From Steroidobacteraceae bacterium (GTDB lineage: Bacteria > Pseudomonadota > Gammaproteobacteria > Steroidobacterales > Steroidobacteraceae): a stretch of DNA of 64,000 nt. The position numbers were made by a program, and so were the translations under genes. The stretch lies in the NCBI GenBank assembly GCA_027531255.1, contig JAPZRU010000003.1, forward strand, positions 1-64,000, written 5' to 3'. Each line of letters starts with the position of its first letter. Within the stretch, counting starts at the first letter, position 1. Under the pieces are notes generated by a model. The model saw only the letters and a list, made by a program, of their open reading frames with translations, searched no databases and was not told where the DNA came from. Positions 11,901-20,889 of this stretch are shown in pieces.

Positions 11901-13408
11901 GTGGCCTCCGGCGGCGGGTTGCTGAGCGACTCGCCGATGAAGCGCATGCCCGGCACATCCGGCTCGTTGTTCGAGATGATGTCGAGCATGCTGCCCGCGT
12001 TCAGCGAGCCGCCGCCGCTCTGGCTGGTCAGGTCGCCGGAGCCGATCGTGTTCCACGGCATGCCCGGCACGGCGTCGGCGTCGTACGACGGGTTGATGTC
12101 ACTGACGACCGTCATGAACGGCTTCGCGCAGCGGTTCGAAGTCGTGTACGGGTTCTGCCAGGCCGGCAGCGGCAGGTTGAACCCGGTCACGACGTTCTCG
12201 CTGCCCGGATAGCCGGCGGCGCTGAACGTGCTGGTCGGCGCGGCACGCCCGGCGAAGTAGCGCACCGCCTCGTAGAGCATCTCGCCGACCGGGTTGCCCC
12301 ACATCCGGCACTCGCCCGCGTTGATCGGCCGCGTCGTGATCCAGCCGCACGAGTAGGCGTGGCTGCCGCCGAAGTCGACGATCCGCATGCGGTCGATGGT
12401 GAGGATGATGCCGACGGTGGACTCGAACTGACCGGTATCGGCATTGATCTCGTCGCGGATCGACCCCATGTTCCTGCGGAGCGAGCCGCCCTGCGTGTTC
12501 AGCGAGTAGTTGCCGGTCAGCAGGCCGAACAGCATCGTGTCGTTCTCGCCGTAGCGCTGCAGCAGGCCGATCGGCTTCCAGGTGCCGTCCGGATACCGGC
12601 GGCAGTTGTCGACCTCGGCGGCGCTGATGCGATCCTCGACGCAGGCCTCGTTGCGCACGATGTAGTCGGTGACGCCCGAGAGGTTGCGCAGCACCGGACG
12701 CTCGGTGGAGGCCCACTCCCAGATGCGCTGCGTCTGGTTGAGCCGCACCCGCAGCCGCGGCTTCTGGTCGGCGTCGCTGAGCAGCGTGACGTTGCCGAAC
12801 CAGTGGCGGCTGCCCGCGGTCGGCAACGCCAGCGGCGTGTAGTCCGTGAGCGAGTAGCCGTCGACCGCCGGGCTCTCGTACTCCTTGCCCCAGCTGTGAG
12901 CGTCCTGCGGAATGTTCGCGCGCCGCAGGATCGTGATCTCGCCCTCGTCGTCCGGGTCGGAGTGTCGCGAACCGCCGTAGAACACCTTGCGCAGCGCATC
13001 GATGCGCGAGGTGGTGAGGTAGTTCAGGAAGTCGCCGCTCCAGCGGCCGGTGCACTTCTTGTTGGTGGTCAGGCTGGCGGCGCGGAACACCTCGTTCGCC
13101 GCGTCGTAGTCGTAGCAGACGAACGAGTCGAAGTTGCCGTAGTAGTTGATCTCGTCCGGCTTGTAGCCGACGTCCAGCACGCCGTCGTTGTTGAGATCAG
13201 AGGCGTCGTTGTACGCCTCGTAGAACAGCTTGTGGTCGCGGCCCATGACCAGCATGTTCATCGGCGCGACGCTCTGGTTCAGGTAGAGCGGCGTGTCGAT
13301 CAGGTTCATCGGCGTGGCCTGCGCGGCACCGATGCCCGCGACGGTCACATAGCCGCCGACGCAGGCGAGCAGGCTCGCGCGGCGCAGTGCGTGGATGAAG
13401 CTCTTCAT
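8945..13408 (-). CDS. pilY1: PilY1, type IV pilus tip/adhesin protein
   Basis: 1487 residues with a signal peptide ending near AQA (residues 29-31). The C-terminal third carries the PilC/PilY1 beta-propeller, recognisable by YAGANDGMLHGF and GGLNQGGQGVYALDV. Three EF-hand-like calcium loops are visible: DLNNDGVLD (71-79), DTNGDAKAD (around 1175) and DLNFDGQYDD (1399-1408). PilY1 is known to prime pilus assembly with the minor pilins and to control retraction in a calcium-dependent way in Pseudomonas. The start is ATG 13408, with a purine-rich GGGGAG tract somewhat far upstream. It is a large variant compared with Pseudomonas (about 1160 residues), with extra N-terminal sequence. Confidence 0.93.
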   Translation of the reverse strand: MKSFIHALRRASLLACVGGYVTVAGIGAAQATPMNLIDTPLYLNQSVAPMNMLVMGRDHKLFYEAYNDASDLNNDGVLDVGYKPDEINYYGNFDSFVCYDYDAANEVFRAASLTTNKKCTGRWSGDFLNYLTTSRIDALRKVFYGGSRHSDPDDEGEITILRRANIPQDAHSWGKEYESPAVDGYSLTDYTPLALPTAGSRHWFGNVTLLSDADQKPRLRVRLNQTQRIWEWASTERPVLRNLSGVTDYIVRNEACVEDRISAAEVDNCRRYPDGTWKPIGLLQRYGENDTMLFGLLTGNYSLNTQGGSLRRNMGSIRDEINADTGQFESTVGIILTIDRMRIVDFGGSHAYSCGWITTRPINAGECRMWGNPVGEMLYEAVRYFAGRAAPTSTFSAAGYPGSENVVTGFNLPLPAWQNPYTTSNRCAKPFMTVVSDINPSYDADAVPGMPWNTIGSGDLTSQSGGGSLNAGSMLDIISNNEPDVPGMRFIGESLSNPPPEATYDGAPTPKLVDSLKNLRGLSPEEPTKQGSFSSAGVAFWANTNDVNPIAGSQRPQTFAVALASPLPRIEIPFDNGKSITLVPFAKSVGGSGISEARTAFQPTNQIVDFYYDRLQSDPPNSYFFRVNYEDVEQGADHDMDAIVEYDIDRLDDDRIRVRLRSTYAAGGIIQHMGYIVSGTDGADGIYLTVRDVDTSAGADRQYFLDVPPGQYRDITNPTAVNWNDGVALPLESTQEFRVGASPGAELLRDPLYYAAKWGGFVDGDGDKRPFVESEWNQDGDAQGVPDNYFVVTNAARLSEQLSNAFDTIVARSTSASSVALNSGSLSSDTRVFQAKFNSGDWTGQLLSFKINTDGTVPESPEWGAAEEIPEPASRTIITVNDSRQGIPFRWDDLDATFKSRLQPLSDALGDERLEYLRGDNSREVARSGGIFRNRRTPLGDIISSSPQFVGAPRGTYRDSIESARYSEFKADNADRTAVIYAGANDGMLHGFRATDGAELLAFVPRSVSGNLHLLTSPSYVHKFYVDGTPTITDAFVDGSWRTILVGGLNQGGQGVYALDVTDPSAFAESNADDVFLWEFDDRATDDRGDPDLGLTFSRPVIVKLNSGRWAAIFGNGYNNTAADGSVSTTGNAVLYIVDLETGKLIRKIDTGVGFAQDPTGLGRTNGLASPAVVDTNGDAKADVVYAGDLFGNLWKFDLRFGVESNWGIPYTDSGVPAPLFRARNADGDPQPITSRPNVSFGPRGQGLLVLFGTGKYLEPTDKEIANLRTQTFYGLHDRNSMSASDRILTRDDLVEQQILREASDQEFTAGTVTSDYSVRVTTANTVDYTVQRGWFMDLQVVDEPFQGEMQVSESVLRAGRVVFTTLIPSPDPCEFGGTGWLMSLDAESGGRAPNPQFDLNFDGQYDDADRSLGDVVSGLKSEVGIVQRPGVLADNQSGDFKLYVSGTSGENPGGVGNEKMTTGESRPEELQGRAFATGRQSWRQVR

Positions 13409-13455
13409 GGGCTCTACTCTCCCCTGGTGGTCGTGCAGACCGCTCAGAGCCGGAA

Positions 13456-14034
13456 TCAGTACGGGTACCGGGTCAACGTGCTCTCGAGGATCGTCTGCGC
13501 CGTATCCGTGCCACCGACGCCGCGCGCGATGACGCGGTAGACGAGACGCACCTCGTCGTCCGCGTCCATCAGCGGACCGTCGAGCGTCTCGTAGTGCTCG
13601 ACGACGACGCGGGGCTGCCCGGCGACGTTGTCGACGGTACCGGCGCCGTCGCCGCCGTCGCCGCCGCGCCCGGTGCCGTACGGTACGGCGACCGTGTTCC
13701 ACGGCAGCGTCCGCACGTCCGCCGGCACGACCCCGCGCTCGGCGACGGCGGTCTGCAGGTCGCAGGTCGCGTCCAGCACGAGGCAGCGGAGGGGCTCGGC
13801 GTCGAGCGCCAGGATCGCGTCCTCGGCGGCGCGGAGCGCGGCCTCGGCCGACTGGAACGAAAGGTTCACGTCGCGCGCGTTGCCGGCCATCCGCTCCTCG
13901 AACGTCGCCGCCCGCATCGTCGCGAGCGCGAGCAGCGTCAGCACGAGCAGCATCAGCAGCGAGACGATCAGGATCGCACCGCGCTGGCGGTGGGTTGGCG
14001 GGATCGAACGACGGGCGTGCGTGGCGGCGGTCAC
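13456..14034 (-). CDS. pilX: Type IV pilus assembly protein PilX
   Basis: 192 residues. The N-terminus RGAILIVSLLMLLVLTLLALATMRAA is the PilX membrane helix; it lacks the strict prepilin cleavage sequence and is followed by the family hallmark FEERMAGNARD and LSFQSAEAALRAAE. PilX belongs to the minor-pilin priming complex with PilV, PilW and PilY1. It starts at GTG 14034, which overlaps the pilW stop (GTGA), implying translational coupling. A 47-bp gap precedes pilY1. Confidence 0.9.
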   Translation of the reverse strand: MTAATHARRSIPPTHRQRGAILIVSLLMLLVLTLLALATMRAATFEERMAGNARDVNLSFQSAEAALRAAEDAILALDAEPLRCLVLDATCDLQTAVAERGVVPADVRTLPWNTVAVPYGTGRGGDGGDGAGTVDNVAGQPRVVVEHYETLDGPLMDADDEVRLVYRVIARGVGGTDTAQTILESTLTRYPY

Positions 14035-15179
14035 AGGATCAGGTTCCGCAGCGAGATCGTTGAGCTGAACACCATCCGCTGGTGGCGGTCGCCGAAGGGC
14101 CCGAGCCCCGGGGCGTCGAGCAGCGTGTAGGTCTGCGTGTCGGTGAACGTGCCCGCCTCGTCCGGCGTGCGGACCAGCAGGGACACCTGCACCGCCACGA
14201 CGTTGTTCCAGTCCGTGACGGCACGGGCGTTGCGGTACGCGTCCACGCGGCCGTCCCGCGGCGTGTCCTCGCCGAACAGCAGCTGCATGCTCTGCACGCC
14301 GGGCAGCAGTTCTTCCGCAGGCAGGTCGTTGATGCGGCGGAAGAGCGAGCGCGCGGTCGCGTCGGGCGAGCCTGGCGTGGGCGCGACCCAGTAGACGACG
14401 GAGCGCAGGGGCATGACGACGCCGCGCGGCTGGAACGCGAAACTGAGCGCGGCGCTTCCGTTCGCCGGCGTGCCCACGCCGCCGGCGTGCTGGATCGTCG
14501 TCGTCCCGACGCCCCCTGCATTCGTCATCCGGAACACGCTGGTGAAGCGGCAGTCCGTCGCCAGCATCACGCTGTTGTCGAGCCCCGGCGTCATGCCCGG
14601 CGCCATGCCGGCCGGCGCGGGCTCGATCTCGAGCGGCGAGTTGAAGTCGGCCATCGTGTCCGCCAGCTCCCACGGCGCGCCTTCGCGCGCGGGCCCGCGC
14701 AGCACCAGCACGTCGCTCGCGGGATCCGGCGTGATGCTGCCGGGGTTCACCGTGAGCGGCGCGGCGCTGTATCCCGGGCGCCCGGTCGTGCCCGCGGCGG
14801 CGTCGATGCTCGCACCGTTGCCGTCGTAGCCCTGGATTGCACGCGAGAAGTCCCAGCGCATGTCGTTGGGCGTGGCGAGATCGTTGGCGAACAGCGTGTT
14901 GCGAACGCAGCCGACCCAGCCGGCACCGCGCGCGTCGCGCACCAGCAGGTCGAGGGCGATGCGGCCGGTTTCCTGCAGTCGGGCGATCCGATCGTTGTCG
15001 GTGTAGGTGGCGCGCGAGGTGAAGTAGATCGCGAGCGCGCCGGCGAACAGCACGAGGCTGATCGTCATCGCGACCATCAGCTCGACGAGGCTGAAGCCCC
15101 GCACGCGCGCGGCCGGGAAGAGCCGACGCGAACGCGCCAAGCGCTGCGGCAAACCGCGGACCCGGATCGCACGGCTCAC
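14031..15179 (-). CDS. pilW: Type IV pilus minor pilin PilW
   Basis: 382 residues. After an Arg-rich leader comes the prepilin motif RGFSLVELMVAMTISLVLFAGALAIYF, with Glu at +5, then a long periplasmic domain typical of PilW. It starts at GTG 15179 inside the pilV stop (GTGA) and ends overlapping the pilX start. The leader of about 24 residues before the cleavage Gly is longer than usual; no better start is visible. Confidence 0.9.
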   Translation of the reverse strand: MSRAIRVRGLPQRLARSRRLFPAARVRGFSLVELMVAMTISLVLFAGALAIYFTSRATYTDNDRIARLQETGRIALDLLVRDARGAGWVGCVRNTLFANDLATPNDMRWDFSRAIQGYDGNGASIDAAAGTTGRPGYSAAPLTVNPGSITPDPASDVLVLRGPAREGAPWELADTMADFNSPLEIEPAPAGMAPGMTPGLDNSVMLATDCRFTSVFRMTNAGGVGTTTIQHAGGVGTPANGSAALSFAFQPRGVVMPLRSVVYWVAPTPGSPDATARSLFRRINDLPAEELLPGVQSMQLLFGEDTPRDGRVDAYRNARAVTDWNNVVAVQVSLLVRTPDEAGTFTDTQTYTLLDAPGLGPFGDRHQRMVFSSTISLRNLIL

Positions 15180-15658
15180 AGCTGCGTGTCCGTGCGGAAC
15201 TCGATCGACGGCACGCCGCCGCGCTCGTCGTCCCAGCGCAGCCAGATGCGGACGATGCGCGTGCCGGCGGGTCCCGGCGGCTGGAGCTCGACCTGGCCCT
15301 CGCCGCCCGGCAGCGCGAGCCGCAGCGCCGCCTTCCACTGGGTGAGGTCGCAGGCGGCCCGGTCGGCCGCCGTGGTGCCGAGGCAGTCGTCGCCGGGGTC
15401 CAGCGCATCGTCATACTGCGTGTCGTAGGTGCCCGCCAGCGCGGCGGCGCGGTTGGCGCGCATGCGGTCCGCGATGTCGTAGGCGAGCGCCGTGGCCTGG
15501 GAGCGCACGTGTGCGGTGTGGCTGCTGCGCAGGCCCACCTGCTGCATCGCGGCCACGCCGAGGAGACCCACCGAGAGCACGAACAGCGCGACCAGGACCT
15601 CGATCAGGGTGGCGCCGCGCGCGTGGGCGCGAGAACGCCGCGTGCGGAGCATCAGCAT
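15176..15658 (-). CDS. pilV: Type IV pilus minor pilin PilV
   Basis: 160 residues. The prepilin motif ARGATLIEVLVALFVLSVGLLGVAAMQ is characteristic of PilV, followed by the family's RSQATALAYDIADRMRANRAAA. Two starts compete: ATG 15658 and ATG 15652. The latter forms a TGATG overlap with the fimT stop and would remove two residues. It is part of the six-gene overlapping pilin operon. Confidence 0.9.
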   Translation of the reverse strand: MLMLRTRRSRAHARGATLIEVLVALFVLSVGLLGVAAMQQVGLRSSHTAHVRSQATALAYDIADRMRANRAAALAGTYDTQYDDALDPGDDCLGTTAADRAACDLTQWKAALRLALPGGEGQVELQPPGPAGTRIVRIWLRWDDERGGVPSIEFRTDTQL

Positions 15659-16176
15659 GCGCCGACCCCCGTGGTGACCCGCCCGACGGCGGTGACGGTG
15701 AGAACCCGGGCCCTGTCGCCCGAGCAGCCGGTGCGCTCGATGTCGAGCACCTTGTCGCCGGCCGGCTCGGTACGGCCGTTCGGGAAGAACCGGATGAAGG
15801 CGGTGGAGCCCGCCGCCACGTAGTCGGCAGGCGCGCCGTCGACGACCTGGATCAGCTGGTCGGTGCCGTCCAGCTGACCGGCGACGCCGGTCTCGTCCGT
15901 GAAGATCAGCGTGCCGCGCCCGTAGTCGGTGCCGCCGCAGGCGCCGTCGCCCGTGGAGGCGCAGACCGTCACCGGCCCACCCCGCTTCACGGCCTCGCTG
16001 CGCGCCGTGGCCATCGCGACCACGAGCTCGTTGGTCAGCGTCGTGGTGCGGTTGGCCCGCACCATGTCGACGAAGCTCGGCGCCCCGATCCCGAGCAGGA
16101 TCGCGAGCACGGCGATCGCGAACATCAGCTCGATGAGCGTGACGCCGCGCTGTCGGACTGCCATGCCCGTGTGCAT
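15652..16176 (-). CDS. fimT: GspH/FimT-type pseudopilin, first gene of the minor-pilin operon
   Basis: 174 residues. The leader ends QRG and is followed by VTLIELMFAIAVLAILLGIGAPSF, then the GspH/FimT domain with the SEAVKRGGPVTVCAS motif and a C-terminal Cys. It occupies the position of fimU/fimT at the head of the pilV-W-X-Y1-E operon. ATG 16164 is an alternative start that gives a shorter leader. No clear promoter is seen in the 166 bp up to tRNA-Lys. Confidence 0.88.
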   Translation of the reverse strand: MHTGMAVRQRGVTLIELMFAIAVLAILLGIGAPSFVDMVRANRTTTLTNELVVAMATARSEAVKRGGPVTVCASTGDGACGGTDYGRGTLIFTDETGVAGQLDGTDQLIQVVDGAPADYVAAGSTAFIRFFPNGRTEPAGDKVLDIERTGCSGDRARVLTVTAVGRVTTGVGAC

Positions 16177-16342
16177 GGCGCGGGACCGTAGGCGCGGCGC
16201 TCAGTGCAGGCAATCGGCGCCGACGAGCGGCCGGCGGCAGCGGACGAGCGGCGGAGTAGCCGAGGAAAAAGCCGAATCAGGTCCGAGGGAAACGCGTGTG
16301 ACGCGCTTCACGGTTGGCCGGCGCGGCGCAGCGGCGGGAAGT

Positions 16343-16418
<76 letters not shown>

Positions 16419-16456
16419 AGAGATCTTCCGGTCGTCTGGCGCGACCTCCACTGCCC

Positions 16457-16523
16457 GGGGATCTCGCCGAACAGGCAAATCCCCGTCGAACCATCGGGGA
16501 TCTCGCCGAACAGGCGAATCCCC
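16457..16523. repeat. Two tandem hairpins between tRNA-His and tRNA-Lys
   Basis: Copies at 16457-16484 and 16496-16523 (39-bp period) fold as GGGGATcTCGCC-GAACA-GGCGAATCCCC. The first copy has one A in the 3' arm that weakens a pair. The inner TCGCC-GARCA-GGCGA part is shared with the element after tRNA-Val at 30-101. The outer four pairs differ on both arms yet still match, which is compensatory change. Confidence 0.85.
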
Positions 16524-16530
16524 GTAATGT

Positions 16531-16607
16531 TGGGGTGGACGATGGGACTCGAACCCACGACGGCCGGAATCACAATCCGGGGCTCTACCAACTGAGCTAC
16601 GTCCACC
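16531..16607 (-). tRNA. tRNA-His (anticodon GUG)
   Basis: Acceptor GTGGACG, the anticodon loop TTGTGAT gives GTG, and CCA is encoded at 16533-16531. A G is encoded at position -1 (16607) opposite the discriminator C, the histidine identity feature. Confidence 0.96.
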
Positions 16608-16702
16608 ATCGTCGTCATCGCACCCGTCCCCCGGTCGACCGACCTGCCGCCGAGCTTCGCCCGGGTGAACCGCGGGACGCCGGGACGGAACCGACGACTC
16701 GA

Positions 16703-16779
16703 TGGCGCGCCCGGCAGGACTCGAACCTGCAACCACCGGCTTAGAAGGCCGGTGCTCTATCCGGTTGAGCTACGGGCGC
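16703..16779 (-). tRNA. tRNA-Arg (anticodon UCU)
   Basis: Acceptor GCGCCCG starts at 16779, the anticodon loop CTTCTAA gives TCT, the T-loop is GGTTCGAGTC, and CCA is encoded at 16705-16703. This tRNA reads the AGA/AGG codons, which should be rare in so G+C-rich a genome. Confidence 0.96.
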
Positions 16780-16857
16780 TCTAACCACAGAGTACCGGCA
16801 CCGAGCCGGCGCCGGGGTTCGCCGCCGAGCCTTGACGCACGTCGAAGCCGAGGGAGG

Positions 16858-16934
16858 TGGTCGGGGCAGAGGGATTCGAACCCCCGACCCTCTGCTCCCA
16901 AAGCAGATGCGCTACCAGACTGCGCTATGCCCCG
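16858..16934 (-). tRNA. tRNA-Pro (anticodon UGG)
   Basis: Acceptor CGGGGCA starts at 16934, the anticodon loop TTTGGGA gives TGG, the T-loop is GGTTCGAATC, and CCA is encoded at 16860-16858. It is the first tRNA of the cluster. Confidence 0.96.
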
Positions 16935-16952
16935 GACCGCAAGGGACACACA

Positions 16953-16981
16953 ATCTTACGGAGCGACACCCGGGGCGTCAA
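16953..16981 (-). promoter_or_regulatory. Sigma70 promoter of the Pro-Arg-His-Lys tRNA operon
   Basis: On the minus strand TTGACG (16981-16976), an exact 17-nt spacer and TAAGAT (16958-16953). Transcription would begin near 16946, about a dozen bases before tRNA-Pro. It is the best-formed promoter in the window. Confidence 0.75.
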
Positions 16982-17091
16982 ACGCAGTGCGCGCCGCAGC
17001 CTGCCGTCCGTGCCAGAATATGCGGCTTTCCTGCCTCGCTGCGTCTTTTCGACACGGCACCGCGGCACGCGGGATCCTGGGGGCGCACTTC

Positions 17092-17955
17092 ATGACCGCA
17101 CGCATCATCGACGGCAAGGCGATCGCGCAGGCGCTGAAGGACGAGGTCCGCGCCGCCGTCGAGGTGCTCGTGGCGCGCGGTGCACGTCGCCCCGGGCTCG
17201 CGGTCGTGATGGTGGGCGACAATCCCGCCTCGGCGATCTACGTGCGCAACAAGCGGCTCGCGTGCGAGGCCACCGGCATCGTCTCGGTCGCGCACGACCT
17301 CCCCCAGTCCACCACCGAGATCGAGCTCGTCAGCCTGATCGACCGGCTGAACGCGGATCCGGGGATCGACGGCATCCTGGTGCAGCTGCCGCTGCCGGAG
17401 CACATCCGCCCGAGCGCGATCCTGGAGCGCATCGATCCCGCCAAGGACGTCGACGGCTTCCACCCGTACAACGTCGGCCGCCTCGCGCTCCGCATCCCGC
17501 TGATCCGCCCCTGCACGCCGTATGGCATCGTGAAGATGCTGGACGCGATCGGCCTCTCGCCGCGGGGCAAGCACGCGGTGATCGTCGGCGCGTCGAACAT
17601 CGTCGGGCGACCGATGGCGCTCGAACTGCTGCTGATGGGCGCGACGGTGACGGTGTGCCACCGCTTCACGCGCGACCTCGAGTCGCACGTCTCGGCCGCG
17701 GAGATCCTCGTGGTCGCGGCCGGCAAGCCGGGGCTGATCCCGGGGGCCTGGATCCGCGAGGGCGCGGCCGTGATCGACGTCGGCATGAACCGGCTCGACG
17801 ACGGCCGGCTCGTGGGCGACGTGCGCTACGAGGAAGCGAAGGCGCGCGCCGGCTGGATCACGCCGGTGCCGGGCGGCGTCGGGCCGATGACGATCGCGGC
17901 GCTGATGAAGAACACGCTCGAGAGCGCGCTCGCACGGATTCCGCTGGTGCGCTGA
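17092..17955 (+). CDS. folD: FolD, methylene-THF dehydrogenase/cyclohydrolase
   Basis: 287 residues. This bifunctional cytoplasmic enzyme interconverts 5,10-methylene-, methenyl- and 10-formyl-tetrahydrofolate with NADP. Visible landmarks are [17 protein letters not shown] with the catalytic Tyr-x3-Lys, [26 protein letters not shown], the dinucleotide motif [18 protein letters not shown] and the C-terminal signature [19 protein letters not shown]. It is transcribed divergently from the tRNA cluster and convergently with cysS. Confidence 0.97.
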   Translation: MTARIIDGKAIAQALKDEVRAAVEVLVARGARRPGLAVVMVGDNPASAIYVRNKRLACEATGIVSVAHDLPQSTTEIELVSLIDRLNADPGIDGILVQLPLPEHIRPSAILERIDPAKDVDGFHPYNVGRLALRIPLIRPCTPYGIVKMLDAIGLSPRGKHAVIVGASNIVGRPMALELLLMGATVTVCHRFTRDLESHVSAAEILVVAAGKPGLIPGAWIREGAAVIDVGMNRLDDGRLVGDVRYEEAKARAGWITPVPGGVGPMTIAALMKNTLESALARIPLVR

Positions 17956-17997
17956 CGCTCCGCCCGCGCGGAGTACCCCCGCGACGGGCGAGCTCCG

Positions 17998-19428
17998 TCA
18001 GCGCCAGCGCCAGCTCGTGCCCTTCGGCCCGTCCTCCAGCACGACGCCGCGCGCGACGAGCTCGTCGCGGATGCGGTCGGACTCCGCCCAGTTCTTCGCC
18101 TTGCGCGCCGCGGTACGGTCCGCGATCAGGCGCTCGATCTCGGCTTCGGTCGGACGCGCGCCGCCATCGGCACCGGCCGCCTCGCCGCCGGCCGCAGCGG
18201 GCCCGAGCGACGCAGGGGTCTTCAGCCACTGCTCCGGATCGGCATGCAGGATGCCGAGCACGCCGCCGAGGCGCTTCAGTTCCGCGGCCAGAGCGGCGGC
18301 CCTGGCCGCGTCGCCCTCGCCCTTCGCAACGTTCAGTTCGCGCGCGACGGCGAGCAGCACCGCCAGCGCCTCCGGCGTGTTGAAGTCGTCGTCCATCGCC
18401 GCGCGGAACGCCGCGAGATGCGGCGAGTCCGCCGGCGCCGAGCCGGGCTCGACGCCGCGGAGCGCGATGTAGAGACGCTCCAGCACCGCGTCCGCCTGGC
18501 GCAGGTTGTCGTCGGCGTAGTTGATCGGGCCACGGTAGTGGCTCGCCAGCACGAACACGCGCATCACCTCGGGCCGCAGCCGCGGCAGCACCTCGCGCAC
18601 CGTGAAGAAGTTGCCTAGCGACTTCGACATCTTCTCGGCGTTCACGTTGACGAAGCCGTTGTGCATCCAGACGTTCACGAACGCCGAGCCGCAGGCCGCG
18701 CAGGTCTGCGCGATCTCGTTCTCGTGGTGCGGGAACTTGAGGTCCATGCCGCCGCCGTGGATGTCGAAGTGCTCGCCGAGCAGCGCGACCGACATCGCCG
18801 AGCACTCGATGTGCCAGCCCGGCCTGCCCTTCCCCCACGGCGAGTCCCACGCGGGCTCGCCCGGCTTGGCCGTCTTCCACAGCACGAAATCGAGCGGATC
18901 GCGCTTACCCTCGTTCACCTCGACGCGCGCGCCGGCGCGCAGGTCGGCCAGCTTCTTGCCCGACAGCCGGCCGTAACCCTCGAACTTCGCAACCGCGTAG
19001 AGCACGTCGCCGTCGTCGGCGACGTAGGCGTAGCCGTTCGCGATCAGCCGCTCGATCATCGCGACGATCTGCGGCACGTACTCGGTGGCGCGCGGCTCGT
19101 GGTCGACGGGCGCGATGCCGAGCGCCGCGAAGTCCTCGTGCATCGCGCGGATGAAGCGTTCCGTCAGCGCGTCGCAGCTCTCGCCGTTCTTCGCGGCGCG
19201 GTCGATGATCTTGTCGTCGATGTCCGTGATGTTGCGAGCCAGCGTGACCGCGTAGCCGAGATGCTGCAGGTAGCGGCGCACGACGTCGAACGCGACGTAG
19301 CAGCGCGCGTGGCCGACGTGGATGTAGTCGTACACCGTGACGCCGCAGACGTACATGCGGACGTGGCCGGGCTCGAGCGCACGGAAGGGCTCCTTGCGGC
19401 CGGTGAGCGAGTTGTGGATCGAGAGCAT
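17998..19428 (-). CDS. cysS: Cysteinyl-tRNA synthetase
   Basis: 476-residue class I synthetase. Cys28 in [19 protein letters not shown] is the first zinc ligand that discriminates cysteine, and HVGH (37-40) is the HIGH motif. The further zinc ligands sit in CSAMSV and [13 protein letters not shown], and [10 protein letters not shown] is the ATP-site loop. The C-terminal anticodon-binding extension is intact. It lies 15 bp downstream of gltX on the same strand, so the two synthetases are probably co-transcribed. Confidence 0.98.
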   Translation of the reverse strand: MLSIHNSLTGRKEPFRALEPGHVRMYVCGVTVYDYIHVGHARCYVAFDVVRRYLQHLGYAVTLARNITDIDDKIIDRAAKNGESCDALTERFIRAMHEDFAALGIAPVDHEPRATEYVPQIVAMIERLIANGYAYVADDGDVLYAVAKFEGYGRLSGKKLADLRAGARVEVNEGKRDPLDFVLWKTAKPGEPAWDSPWGKGRPGWHIECSAMSVALLGEHFDIHGGGMDLKFPHHENEIAQTCAACGSAFVNVWMHNGFVNVNAEKMSKSLGNFFTVREVLPRLRPEVMRVFVLASHYRGPINYADDNLRQADAVLERLYIALRGVEPGSAPADSPHLAAFRAAMDDDFNTPEALAVLLAVARELNVAKGEGDAARAAALAAELKRLGGVLGILHADPEQWLKTPASLGPAAAGGEAAGADGGARPTEAEIERLIADRTAARKAKNWAESDRIRDELVARGVVLEDGPKGTSWRWR

Positions 19429-19443
19429 CGGGTGGCGGTTCCT

Positions 19444-20844
19444 TCAGGCGGCGATGCGGCGCGCGGACTCGAGGCGCGCGCGCACGGTGGCGCGCGGCAT
19501 CAAGTCGAGCAGCGCGGCCAGTTCCGGGCCGTCGAGCCGGTGGGTGAGTGCCGCGCGCAGCGGCTGGAAGAGCTCGCGGCCCTTGCGGCCGGTGCGGGCC
19601 TTGAGGGCGCTCACGAGCGCGGCGTAGTCCGCGACCTCTGCGTGGGCGGCCAGCGCGACGTCGAAGAATTCCGGACCGCCGCGGGCAATCGCCTCGCGCG
19701 CTTCCCCGCCCGCGCAGGGCAGCTCGCCGTACACGACGTGCGCCCACTCGGCGGCATCGGTGGGCAGCACCAGGTTGGCGCGGACCGCGGCGAGAAAGCG
19801 CGCTTCCTCGCCGGCCGGCACGCGGTGGCGCACCCAGGGCACGAGCGCGTCGGCCGATGCGCGGTGCACGGCTTCCTTCTGCCAGTGCCGCAGCTGGCCC
19901 GGGTCGAAGTGCGCGGGCGCGCGGCCGAGGCTGTCCGCGTCGAAGCCGGCGATGCGCGCACCTGCGTCGAGCCAGCCTTCGGCCGCGTACGTGTGACCCA
20001 GCCGGCCGAGCAGGTTCAGTACGGCCTCCGGCAGGAAGCCCTCGGCGCGGACGTCCGCGACGCTCGCGCTGCCGTGCCGCTTCGAGAGCGGCGCGCCGTC
20101 GGCACCGACGAGCAGCGGCAGGTGGCCGTAGCGCGGCGCCGGCAGGCCGAGCGCGGCGAGCACCAGGAGCTGACGCGGCGTGTTCGCAACGTGGTCCTCC
20201 CCGCGGAACACGTGCGTGACGCCCATCGCCGCGTCGTCCACGGCGTTGCAGAACAGGAAGCTCGCGCTGCCGTCCGCGCGGCGGATCACGAAGTCGCCGA
20301 GGTCGGCGGCCGCGAACTGCTGAGGGCCGCGCACCAGATCGTCGAACTCGACCGCGCGATCCGCGGTCACTTGGAAACGCAGCGTCGCGGGCTCGCCGGC
20401 CTCGGCGCGGCGCGCCCGCTCGTCGGGGCCGAGCCGCGCGCACGTGCCCGCATAGCGCGGCGGCCGGCCCGCCGCGAGCTGCAGCCGGCGCTGGAGTTCG
20501 AGCTCTTCGGCGCTGCACCAGCACGGATAGGCGTGCCCGGCCGCCTCGAGCCTCGCGTACGCGTCCCGGTAGATCGAGGCGCGCGCCGACTGGAAATAGG
20601 GGCCGCGCTCGTCGTCGCGGCCCGGGCCGGCGTCCCAGTCGAACCCGAGCCACTGCAGGTCCTCCAGCAGCGCGCTGCAGCTCGCGTCGGTCGAACGCGC
20701 GGCGTCGGTGTCCTCGATGCGCAGCAGGAAGCGGCCGCCGTGGCGCCGGGCGTACAGCCAGTTGAACAGTGCCGTGCGGGCGTTGCCGAGGTGCAGCAGC
20801 CCGGTGGGACTCGGCGCGAAACGGGTGACCACGGGCGCGGACAT
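19444..20844 (-). CDS. gltX: Glutamyl-tRNA synthetase
   Basis: 466-residue class I synthetase that charges tRNA-Glu. It has TRFAPSPTGLLHLGNART (HIGH-like HLGN) and LSKRHGSASV (KMSKS-like). ATG 20844 starts MSAPVVTRFAPSPTG; the in-frame codons upstream add non-homologous residues. A minus-strand TATACT (20858-20853) lies only 8 nt upstream, so the mRNA may have almost no leader. The PCWCSAEE segment is a reduced zinc-binding region. It forms a pair with cysS. Confidence 0.97.
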   Translation of the reverse strand: MSAPVVTRFAPSPTGLLHLGNARTALFNWLYARRHGGRFLLRIEDTDAARSTDASCSALLEDLQWLGFDWDAGPGRDDERGPYFQSARASIYRDAYARLEAAGHAYPCWCSAEELELQRRLQLAAGRPPRYAGTCARLGPDERARRAEAGEPATLRFQVTADRAVEFDDLVRGPQQFAAADLGDFVIRRADGSASFLFCNAVDDAAMGVTHVFRGEDHVANTPRQLLVLAALGLPAPRYGHLPLLVGADGAPLSKRHGSASVADVRAEGFLPEAVLNLLGRLGHTYAAEGWLDAGARIAGFDADSLGRAPAHFDPGQLRHWQKEAVHRASADALVPWVRHRVPAGEEARFLAAVRANLVLPTDAAEWAHVVYGELPCAGGEAREAIARGGPEFFDVALAAHAEVADYAALVSALKARTGRKGRELFQPLRAALTHRLDGPELAALLDLMPRATVRARLESARRIAA

Positions 20845-20852
20845 TGCTAGCC

Positions 20853-20860
20853 AGTATAAT
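20853..20860. promoter_or_regulatory. Overlapping divergent -10 elements, gltX and cyclophilin
   Basis: AGTATAAT contains TATAAT reading right (20855-20860; predicted start about 20867 for the gene at 20890) and TATACT reading left (20858-20853) for gltX. The -35 boxes are poor in both directions. Confidence 0.45.
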
Positions 20861-20889
20861 CGCAGCACCCCCTCGCTTCGGAGTTCCGC

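Noticed and set aside
11393-13540. Long plus-strand open frame antisense to pilY1
   Set aside because: Composition is that of a codon-shadow; pilY1 has signal peptide, calcium loops and propeller motifs on the opposite strand.
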